64,000 bases of DNA, taken from the NCBI RefSeq assembly GCF_036375055.1, contig NZ_DASUSQ010000082.1, positions 1 through 64,000 on the forward strand, given 5' to 3'. The stretch comes from Umezawaea sp036375055. Its GTDB lineage: Bacteria; Actinomycetota; Actinomycetes; Mycobacteriales; Pseudonocardiaceae. The notes below the pieces were generated by a model. It was not told the origin of the DNA and searched no databases. It saw only the letters and a list, made by a program, of their open reading frames with translations. A program made the translations under genes and the position numbers. Below, piece by piece: positions 1 to 7,827 of this stretch. Numbering within the stretch: the stretch's first letter is position 1; every line of letters starts with the position of its first letter.

Positions 1-412
1 ACGCGAAGCTCAGCAACCGCTTCGTGAGCGACCCGGCGAAGTTGTCGTGGAAGAACGCCGCGTCCTTGCCCAGCAGCTCGTCCACCGCGAACGCCGACAG
101 GTTCTCGATCCCGCGCCCGTCCACGCGGTTGAGGCAGTGGACACCGAGGCGCCACAACACCTCCGAGAGCAGCATCAGCCCGCCGAAGGCCAGCAGGTGC
201 GGCAGCACGTCACGGCCACCCCCGGCCAGGTGCGCCACGAGGGCGCCCACCGCCAGCGGTGCCAGGTAGACCCGGCACGTCACGCTCAGCGCGGGCACCA
301 CGAGCACCCCCGCCGCCATGGCGCCGTGGCGCCGCAACTCCTTCCCGTACAGGCGCAGGGCGAGCAGCACCGCGCTCCTGCGGACCGGCTTCTCCGCTTC
401 CGGCGGGACCAT
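1..412 (-). CDS. ABC exporter transmembrane domain, N-terminal part (runs off the left edge)
   Basis: Only about 137 codons lie inside the window. The start is the ATG at 412, with GGGAG a few bases upstream. The product begins with a basic cytoplasmic stretch, then two hydrophobic helices at about residues 30-65 and 70-95. Next comes FFHDNFAGSLTKR, which fits the first intracellular region of ABC exporter membrane domains (FFxxxxxGxLxxR). The ATPase part is outside the window, so I cannot tell a fused exporter from a half transporter. It is transcribed away from the sulfation genes that start at 596. That position is compatible with a role as the cluster's exporter, but the substrate cannot be read from the sequence. 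Confidence 0.8.
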   Translation of the reverse strand, partial: MVPPEAEKPVRRSAVLLALRLYGKELRRHGAMAAGVLVVPALSVTCRVYLAPLAVGALVAHLAGGGRDVLPHLLAFGGLMLLSEVLWRLGVHCLNRVDGRGIENLSAFAVDELLGKDAAFFHDNFAGSLTKRLLSFA

Positions 413-595
413 CCGACTCCCTTCAGGGGGCACCTCGGCCTGCTCATCGTGCAGCAGGGCGACGTCCGGGAACGCCGCTGTCCAGTGACGTCATTCGAAG
501 CGAGGTGGACACTTCCGCCGCCGGGGCGCCGTCGCTAGGGTTCCCAGCCGACAGGTCGGTGTCGAGCGGGATCGTCGGTACGGGGGTGCTCGATC
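413..595. promoter_or_regulatory. Divergent promoter region between ABC exporter and APS kinase
   Basis: This gap separates two divergently transcribed genes. On the plus strand TAGGGT at 536-541 fits the actinobacterial -10 pattern TANNNT. A small dyad, CCGAC-AG-GTCGG, lies at 548-559, close to the expected transcription start, and could be an operator. No convincing -35 box is visible. The assignment is by pattern only. Confidence 0.3.
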
Positions 596-1171
596 GTGAG
601 GGCGGTGGGTGCGGCACCACAGGGAGCCAGGGCCTCCGCCGCCGGTCTCACCGTGTGGCTGACGGGCCTGCCCAGCGCGGGGAAGTCCACCATCGCCGAC
701 GGCGTGGCCGCCCGCCTGCGGGCCGAGGGGCGGCGGGTCGAGGTGCTGGACGGCGACGAGGTCCGGACGAACCTCACCAGGGACCTCGGGTTCAGCAGGT
801 CGGACCGCGAGGAGAACGTGCGGCGCATCGGCTTCGTCGCGAGCCTGCTCGCCAGGCACGGCGTCATCACCCTCGTGCCCGTGATCGCCCCGTACGCGTC
901 GAGCAGGCACCAGGTCCGCTCCGGACACACCGACCTCGGTCTCGACTTCGTCGAGACGTACGTGGCGACCCCGGTGTCGGTGTGCAGCAGCAGGGACGTC
1001 AAGGGGCTGTACGCGCTCCAGCGCGACGGCGGGCTCAGCGGGCTCACCGGCGTCGACGACCCCTACGAAGCACCCGCCGAACCGGACCTCGTCGTCCAGG
1101 CCCACATCCAGACACCGGAGGAGTCGATCGACACCGTGCACGCCTTCGTGCTCACCAGGATCCCACGATGA
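596..1171 (+). CDS. cysC: Adenylylsulfate (APS) kinase
   Basis: This 191-residue protein phosphorylates adenosine 5'-phosphosulfate to PAPS, the sulfuryl donor of sulfotransferases. The Walker A loop GLPSAGKST lies at about residues 25-33. The family motifs DGDEVRTNL and FSRSDREENVRRIG follow, then SVCSSRDVKGLY and the C-terminal TGVDDPYEAP, which is typical of bacterial CysC. The GTG start at 596 gives the usual length with a short extra N-terminus. No ATP sulfurylase (CysD/N or Sat) gene is near, so APS must come from elsewhere in the genome. The stop overlaps the next start as ATGA. Two sulfotransferases sit at 3.3-4.6 and 7.8-8.9 kb, so this gene most likely supplies PAPS locally for a pathway rather than for general sulfur assimilation. 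Confidence 0.93.
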   Translation: MRAVGAAPQGARASAAGLTVWLTGLPSAGKSTIADGVAARLRAEGRRVEVLDGDEVRTNLTRDLGFSRSDREENVRRIGFVASLLARHGVITLVPVIAPYASSRHQVRSGHTDLGLDFVETYVATPVSVCSSRDVKGLYALQRDGGLSGLTGVDDPYEAPAEPDLVVQAHIQTPEESIDTVHAFVLTRIPR

Positions 1172-2397
1172 CCGCCCGCGCCGAACGGCGCCCGCTCCCC
1201 GCCGCCGTGCTCGTGGCGCTGGTGCTCGGCTGCGCCGCGCTGGGCACGTGGTTCGCGGTCCTGGTCAACGGCGCCAAGCCCGACTGGCTGGAGGACCTCG
1301 CCGTCTACGTCGGCGGCGGCCAGGCGGTGACCAGCGGCGAACCGCTGTACCAACTGGTCGTCCCGCCCTTCGGCTACCAGTTCACCTACCCGCCGTTCGC
1401 GGCGCTCCTGTTCATCCCGCTGTCCCTCGTGGGCGCGGGCGCGCTGAAGATCGCCTGGACGTTCGTCGGCGTGCTGCTCCTCGAAGTGGTGCTGCTGCTC
1501 TCGCTGCGCTGGGTCCGATCGGGACCGGCTCGCGGGCACGTCGCGCTGGCCGCGGTCGTCGCGCTGGCCGCGATGTGGCTCGGACCGGTGCGCTCCACGC
1601 TGGAGACCGGCCAGGTCAACCTTCTGCTGGTGGCGCTGGTCCTCGCGGACTTCACCCTGCTGTCCCGGTCGAGGGCGATGGGCGTCGGCATCGGCCTGGC
1701 CGTGGCGATCAAGCTGACCCCCGGCGTGTTCCTGGTGTACCTCCTGCTGACCCGCCGCTTCCGGCCCGCGCTGACGGCCGTGGCGACCTTCCTGGCCACG
1801 GTGCTGCTCAGCCTGGCGGTGCTGCCCTCGGACACCCTGAAGTACTGGGGCGGTGTGTTCGTCGACGCCGACCGCGTCGCCATCACCCAGCACCGGTTCC
1901 AGCAGTCGTTGCGCGGTGTCGTCGCGCGCGTCGCCCACTCCACGGACACGACGCTCGTCTGGGCCTGCCTGGCCGTCGTCCTCGCCGTGCTGGGCCTGGT
2001 GCTGGCGGTCAGGCTGTGGCGGCGCGGACAGGACCAGTGGGGCGTGCTGGTGACCGCCGGTGTCGGCCTGGTCGTCTCCCCCGTGTCCTGGGAGCACCAC
2101 TGGGTGTGGGTCGTGCCGGGGCTGGTGTTCCTGGCCGCCGCGGTCCGCACGCCGCTGGGGTGGGCGGGCTGGGGCGTGGTCGTCGCGGCCATCGCGCTGC
2201 GGCCGTACGCCTGGGCCGTTCCGCGCGATCCCGCGGAGGCCCTGCGCATCAGCGATCCGCTCACGCAGGTCGCCGCGAGCTGGCTGCCGCTGCTCGCGGT
2301 GCTGGTCGCGGTGGCCCTGGCCGTGAGGTCGGGGGTCAGCGGGCCGCCGACCGGTGCAGAACTCCCGTCAGACAGCCGAGAGCTCCGGCGGCTTTGA
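1168..2397 (+). CDS. GT87-type (DUF2029) polytopic glycosyltransferase
   Basis: This is a 409-residue integral membrane protein with about nine or ten hydrophobic helices. It starts at the ATG that overlaps the cysC stop. The acidic stretch WLEDLAVYV after the first helix and the following FTYPPFAALLF are typical of GT-C enzymes of the GT87 family, which use polyprenyl-phosphate sugars; mycobacterial PimE is the known example. An EHHWVWV motif sits in a late loop. In a biosynthetic cluster it may glycosylate the product or an intermediate as a protective group. The nucleocidin pathway also forms glucosylated nucleosides, but I cannot say this is the same type of enzyme. Its last 62 bases overlap the end of the convergent gene. 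Confidence 0.8.
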   Translation: MTARAERRPLPAAVLVALVLGCAALGTWFAVLVNGAKPDWLEDLAVYVGGGQAVTSGEPLYQLVVPPFGYQFTYPPFAALLFIPLSLVGAGALKIAWTFVGVLLLEVVLLLSLRWVRSGPARGHVALAAVVALAAMWLGPVRSTLETGQVNLLLVALVLADFTLLSRSRAMGVGIGLAVAIKLTPGVFLVYLLLTRRFRPALTAVATFLATVLLSLAVLPSDTLKYWGGVFVDADRVAITQHRFQQSLRGVVARVAHSTDTTLVWACLAVVLAVLGLVLAVRLWRRGQDQWGVLVTAGVGLVVSPVSWEHHWVWVVPGLVFLAAAVRTPLGWAGWGVVVAAIALRPYAWAVPRDPAEALRISDPLTQVAASWLPLLAVLVAVALAVRSGVSGPPTGAELPSDSRELRRL

Positions 2398-3298
2398 CGT
2401 ACTCGCCCACGTCCACCACGTGGGTGCTCACCCCCGCCGCCTCGATGCGCTCGCGGAGCACCGGGGCGGCGGTGGGCATCAGCACCCGTCCCGGTGCCAG
2501 CGCGACCAGGTTCATGCCGCGGGCGGTCAGGAGTTCCCCGTCGGGCGGCACCTCCACGACCCGGTAGCCGCGGTCGCGGAGCAGGGTGCGCAGGCCGGGT
2601 CCCGCGGCGGCGGCGTGGACGGCGGCGAGCCCGTGGTCCAGGAACACGACGCTGCCGAGGAGGTGCTGGACGCCCGGTCCGAGGCGCACCTCGACCACGT
2701 CCACGCCGTACCCGCGCAGCGCTCCCGCGACCGCACGGGCACCCGCGGCGTTCGTCCGGAACCCGACGCCGACCACCACGGTCGTCCGGTCCAGCCACAG
2801 CGCGTCGGCGCCCTCGAAGGTGGCGGTGCCGGTGACCGTGCGCTCGATCGGCACGCCGAGCGCGGCCAGTGCCCGCGCGACGACCGGCTCCTCCCCCGCC
2901 CGCTGCGCCGAGGCCATGCGGGCCACCACCGCGCCGCCGGGGGTCATGAAGAACAGGTCCCTCGCGAAGACGACGTTCGGCGAGACCGGCGCGTCCGGCT
3001 CGACCCAGTGCACGCGGACGCCGTGCTCCTCGTAGGCGGAGGCGACCCCCCGCGCCTGCTCGCGGATCAGGCCGAGGTCGACGGGCCCCACCATGAGGTT
3101 GGCGCGCGCGTCGGCCGCCGAGGCCATGCTGTCCGGTGGGCGCACCAGCACCACCGCCCGCAACGGGTCGACCTCGCTCGTGCACCCGCACTCGGTCCAG
3201 ATCCGTCCCAGTTCGGCGGCGTGCGCCGCGCTCCTCGGCCGCCACCCCGGACCGCCGTGGGTGCTGAGCCCGTCAGATCCAGTGCGCGGAATCGCCAT
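2336..3298 (-). CDS. Amidinotransferase / dimethylarginine dimethylaminohydrolase-fold enzyme
   Basis: About 320 residues of the guanidino-group-modifying superfamily (arginine deiminase, DDAH, amidinotransferase). The acidic loop FEGADALWL lies at about residue 163. The catalytic His context VQHLLGSVVFLD is at about 213, and the nucleophile Cys is in GALGCLTGVLHR, about 12 residues from the end. These positions match a Cys-His-Glu catalytic set. A longer frame exists, but I choose the ATG at 3298, which overlaps the end of the upstream sulfotransferase by 26 bases and implies coupling. Substrate preference (hydrolase or amidino transfer to an amine) cannot be read from the motifs. As I recall, an amidinotransferase gene is required for fluoronucleoside production in the nucleocidin cluster, where it sits beside two sulfotransferases as here. 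Confidence 0.85.
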   Translation of the reverse strand: MAIPRTGSDGLSTHGGPGWRPRSAAHAAELGRIWTECGCTSEVDPLRAVVLVRPPDSMASAADARANLMVGPVDLGLIREQARGVASAYEEHGVRVHWVEPDAPVSPNVVFARDLFFMTPGGAVVARMASAQRAGEEPVVARALAALGVPIERTVTGTATFEGADALWLDRTTVVVGVGFRTNAAGARAVAGALRGYGVDVVEVRLGPGVQHLLGSVVFLDHGLAAVHAAAAGPGLRTLLRDRGYRVVEVPPDGELLTARGMNLVALAPGRVLMPTAAPVLRERIEAAGVSTHVVDVGEYVKAAGALGCLTGVLHRSAAR

Positions 3299-4595
3299 AC
3301 CCGAGCCCCTCCGCCGTCCGCAGGACGTCCTGGACCAGCACCTCGTGGATCTCCTCCGCACGGCGCCGCCACCGGCCGGGCGACGGCGGCGCCGTCGTGA
3401 CCACCGGGTCGAGCCCGTCCCGGACCGCGCGGGCGAAGGCGCCGTCGAACGGGATCCCCAGCCAGTCGCACAGCCGGGCCAGGCACCGCGTCCTGCTCTC
3501 CGGCCCCGACACCAGGTCCTCGTAGCGCACCCGGACGCTGTCGATCCCGCCGTCGCGCACGGCGTCGAGGACCGCCTCGTGCGCCGAGCGCCACTGGAAC
3601 GCGCACACGGAGGTGAGCGGCGACCCGGTGTGGTGCCGCCACCCCGGCGGCAGGTCGAACTTCCACCACCAGCGGTCCTGCGGGCACTCGTCGGCGTAAC
3701 CGGCGATGCGCAGCGGCTCGGGCATCCGGTGGGCGTGGAAACCGGGGTGGCGCCAGCCGTCGACCAGCCCGTTGATCGACGCCGCCGGGTTGCGGGTCAG
3801 GTGGACGACCCGCAGGCGCGCGTTCGGGAACATGGCGCGCAGGAACCCGAGCCGGTAGGCGTTGCTCGGTGTCTTCACCACCAGCGGTTTGGTGTCGCAG
3901 TCGCGTTCGTCGGCCCGCCGCCACGCGCGCAGCGCCACGAAGGGCGGTTCCTCGACCAGCCTGTCGCCGGGTGCGCCGCGCGGCGGTCGCACCGCGGCCG
4001 TTCCCGGCAGGTCGTAGTACCGGTGGTCCACGGCGTACCCGTCCCCGGCGAGGTCGTGCAGGAGCTCCCGCTGGAACCGGCCGCCGTCGCGGAGTTCGCC
4101 CGCGTCCCACCCGGACTCCCGCCTGACCCGGTCGAGCACCCGCCTGCCCGCCCGCACCACGCACTGCGGGTCGAAGTCGACCGACGGCCACTGCACGGCC
4201 AGCCGCCACGCCACGTCGAGCAGGTGCTCCTCGTCGTCCACGCGGGCGGCGGGCGTGCCCGCGTCCAGCGCCAGCTCCTCGTCGAGCAGTCGGCGGCGCG
4301 CTCGCGGCAGTGCGTGCCAGTGCCGGGGTTCGAGCCGGTCGTCGTCGCCGGAGTCCGGGTAGTCCAGACCGGCCAGCCGCAGGAACGGGTTGATCTCCGC
4401 CCGCAGGTGCAGCAGGTCGGGCGACTCGCGCAGCAGGTCGGTGAACATGCTCGACCCGCCGCGCGAACTCGACGCCACGACGACGAGTTCGCCGATCCGC
4501 TCGGTGAAGGCGGGCACGGCCGCACCGCGCAGGCCGCGCAGCACGGCGAGCCGCTGGTCGAACGACGGGGGTGAGACCTCGGTGCGGGCGGTCAT
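3273..4595 (-). CDS. PAPS-dependent sulfotransferase (first of two)
   Basis: 440 residues, longer than a minimal sulfotransferase domain. The 5'-phosphosulfate loop VVASSSRGGSSMFTDLL is near residue 40 and the 3'-phosphate-binding region RVVHLTRNPAASINGL is near residue 245. Between them is a large Arg/Asp-rich insert. VRVRYEDLVSGP is the usual late motif before the helix that closes the site. The ATG at 4595 follows the upstream stop at 4601-4603 by a few bases, so the genes are translationally linked. The family transfers a sulfuryl group from PAPS to an alcohol or amine. With the APS kinase at 596 this makes a complete local sulfation module. The acceptor is unknown; a nucleoside or its precursor is my inference from the cluster. 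Confidence 0.88.
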   Translation of the reverse strand: MTARTEVSPPSFDQRLAVLRGLRGAAVPAFTERIGELVVVASSSRGGSSMFTDLLRESPDLLHLRAEINPFLRLAGLDYPDSGDDDRLEPRHWHALPRARRRLLDEELALDAGTPAARVDDEEHLLDVAWRLAVQWPSVDFDPQCVVRAGRRVLDRVRRESGWDAGELRDGGRFQRELLHDLAGDGYAVDHRYYDLPGTAAVRPPRGAPGDRLVEEPPFVALRAWRRADERDCDTKPLVVKTPSNAYRLGFLRAMFPNARLRVVHLTRNPAASINGLVDGWRHPGFHAHRMPEPLRIAGYADECPQDRWWWKFDLPPGWRHHTGSPLTSVCAFQWRSAHEAVLDAVRDGGIDSVRVRYEDLVSGPESRTRCLARLCDWLGIPFDGAFARAVRDGLDPVVTTAPPSPGRWRRRAEEIHEVLVQDVLRTAEGLGYGDSAHWI

Positions 4596-4600
4596 CGGCG

Positions 4601-6595
4601 TCAGCCGAGCGGCTTGCGCAGGGAGTAGACGCACCAGCGCCACCTGTCCCGCACCGAGCCGTCCGACCGCACCTCGAACGGGTGCACGGCCCGCACCTCG
4701 GCGGGAGCGTCGTAGTAGAGGCGGCGGATCTCGCTGCGGTGGGCGGGAGTCGTCTCGTGGGTGTCGATCCACAGGTCGATGGACTCCCAGAGGAAGTACT
4801 CCTCCATCCTGAGGTCGACGAAGCCCGCGTCGAGCAGCAGCGCCCGGAACTCCTGCTCCCGGAACATCTGGAACAGCAGCGGCTGCTTCTTCTTGAAGAT
4901 CCGGAACATCCAGAACGCGTCCTCGTCGGTGTAGGGCACGATCTGGCCGACGATGAACTGGCCGCCGGGCCGCAGCACCCGGAAGACCTCCGCGAGGGGC
5001 TTCTCCGGCTGCGGGAGCAGGTGCAGCACCTCCCGGTTGACGACCAGCCCGAAGGAGCCGTCCCCGTACGGCAGGTCGTAGACCGTGCCCTGGTCGACCC
5101 GGTCGAGCCGGTCGGAGGCCAGCCGGACCATCTCCGGGGTGATGTCGAGGCCGATCATCTCGCCGACCCTGCCCGCGAAGGCGTTGCCGACGACACCGCT
5201 GCCGCAGCAGACGTCCAGCATCCTGGTGTCGGCGGGCACGTCGCACAGGTCCGCGTGCTTGGCGAGCAGGCCGTCGTCGGTCAGCCACGAGCACGAGTCG
5301 TGCCAGTTGCGCGAGCGGATGCCGAACTGGCGCTGGTAGACCGCGTAGTCGATCTCCAGCTCACGGGGTCGGTGGCGGGCCGTCCGGCCCGCCAGGCGCG
5401 CGGCGAGCCGTGCCCTGGTGGCGTCCAGAGCCCTGGCGACGACCCGGCGCCCGAGGTCGGGATCGTCCAGCAGCGCCTGCCACAGCGCGCGTTCGACCAC
5501 TCCCTTCAGGACGTGCGCGACCTCCGGGGTCCGCAGGCGCTGCTTGACCTGCCCGTCGAAGCGCGGCGCGTCCATGCGCACGATCATCGCCGCGGTCAGG
5601 CCCTCCAGGATGTCGACGGTCGTGATCCGCTCACCCGCGACCGTGTCCAGCATCCCGTTGTCGGCGGCGTACCGGTTGACGGCCGAGGCCAGCCCGGCGC
5701 GCAACCCCTCCACGTGCGACCCGCCCTGCCGGGTGCGGACGCCGTTGACGAAGCTCCAGACCTCCTCCTCGTAGCCCTCGGTCCACCACAGCGCGATCTC
5801 GACCGCCAGCGAGCCCGACCGCTCGTCCACCACGACCGGTGCGGGGTGGACGACGGTCGCGTGCCGGTTGCGGTGTTCGAGCAGCCCCCGAACCCCGTCC
5901 CGGTGCAGGAACGCGTCCTCCCGCCCGGTGCGCTCGTCGGTGAAGCGCACGCGCAGACCGGGGTGCAGGAACGCCACCTCCTCCATCCGGTCCGCGATGG
6001 TGGCCGCGTCGAACCGGTGCTCGCCGAACACCGCGTCGTCCGGGCCGAACCGGATCAGCGTGCCCCGGCCGGTCGAGCCGTCGACCCGGACGGGGTCGCC
6101 CTCGGGTTCGCCGCGCGCGAAGTTCTGCCACACGTGCTCCCCGTCGCGCCAGACGTCGAGCGCCAACCACCGGGACAGCGCGTTGACGCAGCACAGGCCC
6201 ACGCCGTGCAGCCCGGCCGAGGTGGCGTAGGAGTCGCCCCCGAACTTGCCGCCGGAGTGCAGCGTGGTCAGCACGACCTCGCAGGCCGGACGGCCCGTCT
6301 CCGGGTGCGGGTCGGTCGGGATGCCCCGGCCGTCGTCGCGCACCGAGCACGAGCCGTCGTCGTGCACGGTCACGTGGACGTCCCCGCAGTGGCCCGCCTC
6401 GTGCTCGTCCACGGCGTTGTCGACGAGTTCGAACACGAGGTGGTGCAACCCGTCGGCGTCGGTGGAACCCACGTACATCGAGGGGTTGCGGCGGACGGCC
6501 TCCAACCCGGAGAAGACCACGATGGACGCGGCGGCGTAGTCGCCGGTGAGCACGATCGGGCCCACCTCCCCGATCCTGGTGTCGTCGGTCGTCAT
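4601..6595 (-). CDS. GyrB-like GHKL ATPase half fused to a SAM methyltransferase
   Basis: One uninterrupted frame of 664 residues joins two unrelated domains. Residues about 1-380 look like the N-terminal half of GyrB/ParE: ELVDNAVDE (ATP/Mg Asn), DDGRGIPTD, GLHGVGLCCVNALS (ATP lid) and a transducer domain with QVKQRL at the site of the GyrB QTK loop. The TOPRIM and C-terminal gyrase parts are missing, so it cannot be a complete gyrase subunit. After a linker, about residues 425-664 form a class I methyltransferase with LDVCCGSGVVGN and FRVLRPGGQF. That part is clearly related to the next methyltransferase gene in the operon. The ATG at 6595 has a GGAG site; an upstream extension would overlap the preceding gene. 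Function is not known: a regulated methyltransferase or a gyrase decoy for self-protection are both guesses. Confidence 0.85.
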   Translation of the reverse strand: MTTDDTRIGEVGPIVLTGDYAAASIVVFSGLEAVRRNPSMYVGSTDADGLHHLVFELVDNAVDEHEAGHCGDVHVTVHDDGSCSVRDDGRGIPTDPHPETGRPACEVVLTTLHSGGKFGGDSYATSAGLHGVGLCCVNALSRWLALDVWRDGEHVWQNFARGEPEGDPVRVDGSTGRGTLIRFGPDDAVFGEHRFDAATIADRMEEVAFLHPGLRVRFTDERTGREDAFLHRDGVRGLLEHRNRHATVVHPAPVVVDERSGSLAVEIALWWTEGYEEEVWSFVNGVRTRQGGSHVEGLRAGLASAVNRYAADNGMLDTVAGERITTVDILEGLTAAMIVRMDAPRFDGQVKQRLRTPEVAHVLKGVVERALWQALLDDPDLGRRVVARALDATRARLAARLAGRTARHRPRELEIDYAVYQRQFGIRSRNWHDSCSWLTDDGLLAKHADLCDVPADTRMLDVCCGSGVVGNAFAGRVGEMIGLDITPEMVRLASDRLDRVDQGTVYDLPYGDGSFGLVVNREVLHLLPQPEKPLAEVFRVLRPGGQFIVGQIVPYTDEDAFWMFRIFKKKQPLLFQMFREQEFRALLLDAGFVDLRMEEYFLWESIDLWIDTHETTPAHRSEIRRLYYDAPAEVRAVHPFEVRSDGSVRDRWRWCVYSLRKPLG

Positions 6596-6600
6596 CGCAC

Positions 6601-7059
6601 TCACTCCAGGTCGGGTCCGGTGGGCGCCGAGGCGAAGGCGTGCTCGGTCAGCTGGGCGAGCACGCGCTCGAACTTGGCCGTGTGGGCGTTCTTCAGCGCG
6701 GCGACGGTGGTCAGCCACCCGGCCACGTCGGCCAACCCCTCGGCGTGCGCTGCCGCCACCAGCTCGGGGTAGGACTCGGTGGCGTCCCGCAGGACCCCGC
6801 TCACCGCCGAGGCGACGTTCAGCTCCGTCTCGCCGATCGGTTCGTCCGTCGTGGCGTCACCGGCGTACCGCAGGAAGTCCAGGTGCCCGTGCGCGGCGCA
6901 CTCGGCGCTCCGCGCCGCCTCGGTGAACAGCCTGGCGGCCTCGGCGTGCCCCTCGACCTCGGCGACCTGGGCGAAGTAGGTGTAGCGCACCACGGCGACC
7001 GCCTCGGCGGCGAACGCCGCCCGCAGTCCGGGGTGCAGCCTCGTGCTCGGTCCAGTCAT
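6601..7059 (-). CDS. Rubrerythrin/ferritin-like protein without rubredoxin domain
   Basis: 152 residues, predicted to be all helical. Two helix pairs carry the spaced acidic and His ligands of ferritin-like diiron proteins: FAAEAVAVVRYTYFA and AARSAECAAHGHLDFL in the first half, and AAAHAEGLADVAGW and ALKNAHTAKFERVL in the second. This is the layout of the rubrerythrin iron-binding domain. The C-terminal rubredoxin with its CxxC pairs is absent. It sits between the two methyltransferase genes with very short gaps, so it belongs to the operon. Known family roles are peroxide reduction and oxygen activation. Here it might protect the radical SAM enzymes from oxygen or act as a biosynthetic oxidase; the sequence does not decide. 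Confidence 0.8.
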   Translation of the reverse strand: MTGPSTRLHPGLRAAFAAEAVAVVRYTYFAQVAEVEGHAEAARLFTEAARSAECAAHGHLDFLRYAGDATTDEPIGETELNVASAVSGVLRDATESYPELVAAAHAEGLADVAGWLTTVAALKNAHTAKFERVLAQLTEHAFASAPTGPDLE

Positions 7060-7074
7060 CGTCCCCCCGCGCTC

Positions 7075-7827
7075 TCACGTCCGGCGCTTGTGCCCGACCG
7101 TCACCATGAACAGCATGTTGTCGACGATGCGCCCCCCGGTCTCCTCGACCGAGTGCAGCCGCCTGAAGTCGTCGGACGCGGTCCGGTAGACCTCGCGGAT
7201 CGCCTCCCGCCTGCTCTCGTCGATGGCCCCGTTGTCGGACCACACGTCGACGTCCTCGACCGAGACGTACCGGTACGACTCGACCGGGTTGCACCCCTGC
7301 GACTCCAGGAGGTGGGCGGGCTGCCGCGGCAGGAAGAAGTGCCGCCGCACCGGGTTGCGCAGCCTCAGCACCTCGAAGTACTCGTCGCGGTCGCGCTCGC
7401 CGTAGGCGCAGAGGTCGACCAGGACCACCCGGCCGCCGGGCCGGGTCACCCGCACCATCTCGCGCACCGCGTCGGGCAGGTCCATGAACTGGATGCCCTG
7501 GCGGCAGACCACGACGTCGAACTCGCCGTCGTCGAACGGCAGCGCCTCCGCCCTCCCGATGTGCAGCCGGGAGAGGTGCGGTGCGGCCTGGACGGCCATC
7601 GCCTCGGTGACGTCCACACCGACCACCTCGGCGACCCGGCCCGCGAACAGCCTCGACACCAGGCCGGTGCCGCAGGCCACGTCGAGCACCCGGTCCGACG
7701 GGCACGGCCTGGCCGAGCGGAGGACGAGGTCGCCGAGGTCGTCGTCCGTGCACCACGAACTCGACCTGTCGTACCTGCCCGCCCGCGCGGAGAAGTGGTC
7801 GACCACCGACTGCCCCTCACCGTTCAC
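7075..7827 (-). CDS. Class I SAM-dependent methyltransferase, paralogue of the fused domain
   Basis: 250 residues. Motif I is LDVACGTGLVSRLFAG, acidic motif II is VVGVDVTEAM, and the post-motif is VRVTRPGGRVVLVD. It shares several distinctive stretches with the C-terminal half of the gene at 4601-6595: SSSWCTDDDL versus SCSWLTDDGL, the FAGRV segment after motif I, and a long C-terminal region with aromatic and Arg clusters. The two therefore arose by duplication. The start is the GTG at 7827, overlapping the stop of the upstream sulfotransferase as GTGA. It may methylate the product or a biosynthetic intermediate, but the acceptor cannot be inferred. Confidence 0.88.
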   Translation of the reverse strand: MNGEGQSVVDHFSARAGRYDRSSSWCTDDDLGDLVLRSARPCPSDRVLDVACGTGLVSRLFAGRVAEVVGVDVTEAMAVQAAPHLSRLHIGRAEALPFDDGEFDVVVCRQGIQFMDLPDAVREMVRVTRPGGRVVLVDLCAYGERDRDEYFEVLRLRNPVRRHFFLPRQPAHLLESQGCNPVESYRYVSVEDVDVWSDNGAIDESRREAIREVYRTASDDFRRLHSVEETGGRIVDNMLFMVTVGHKRRT

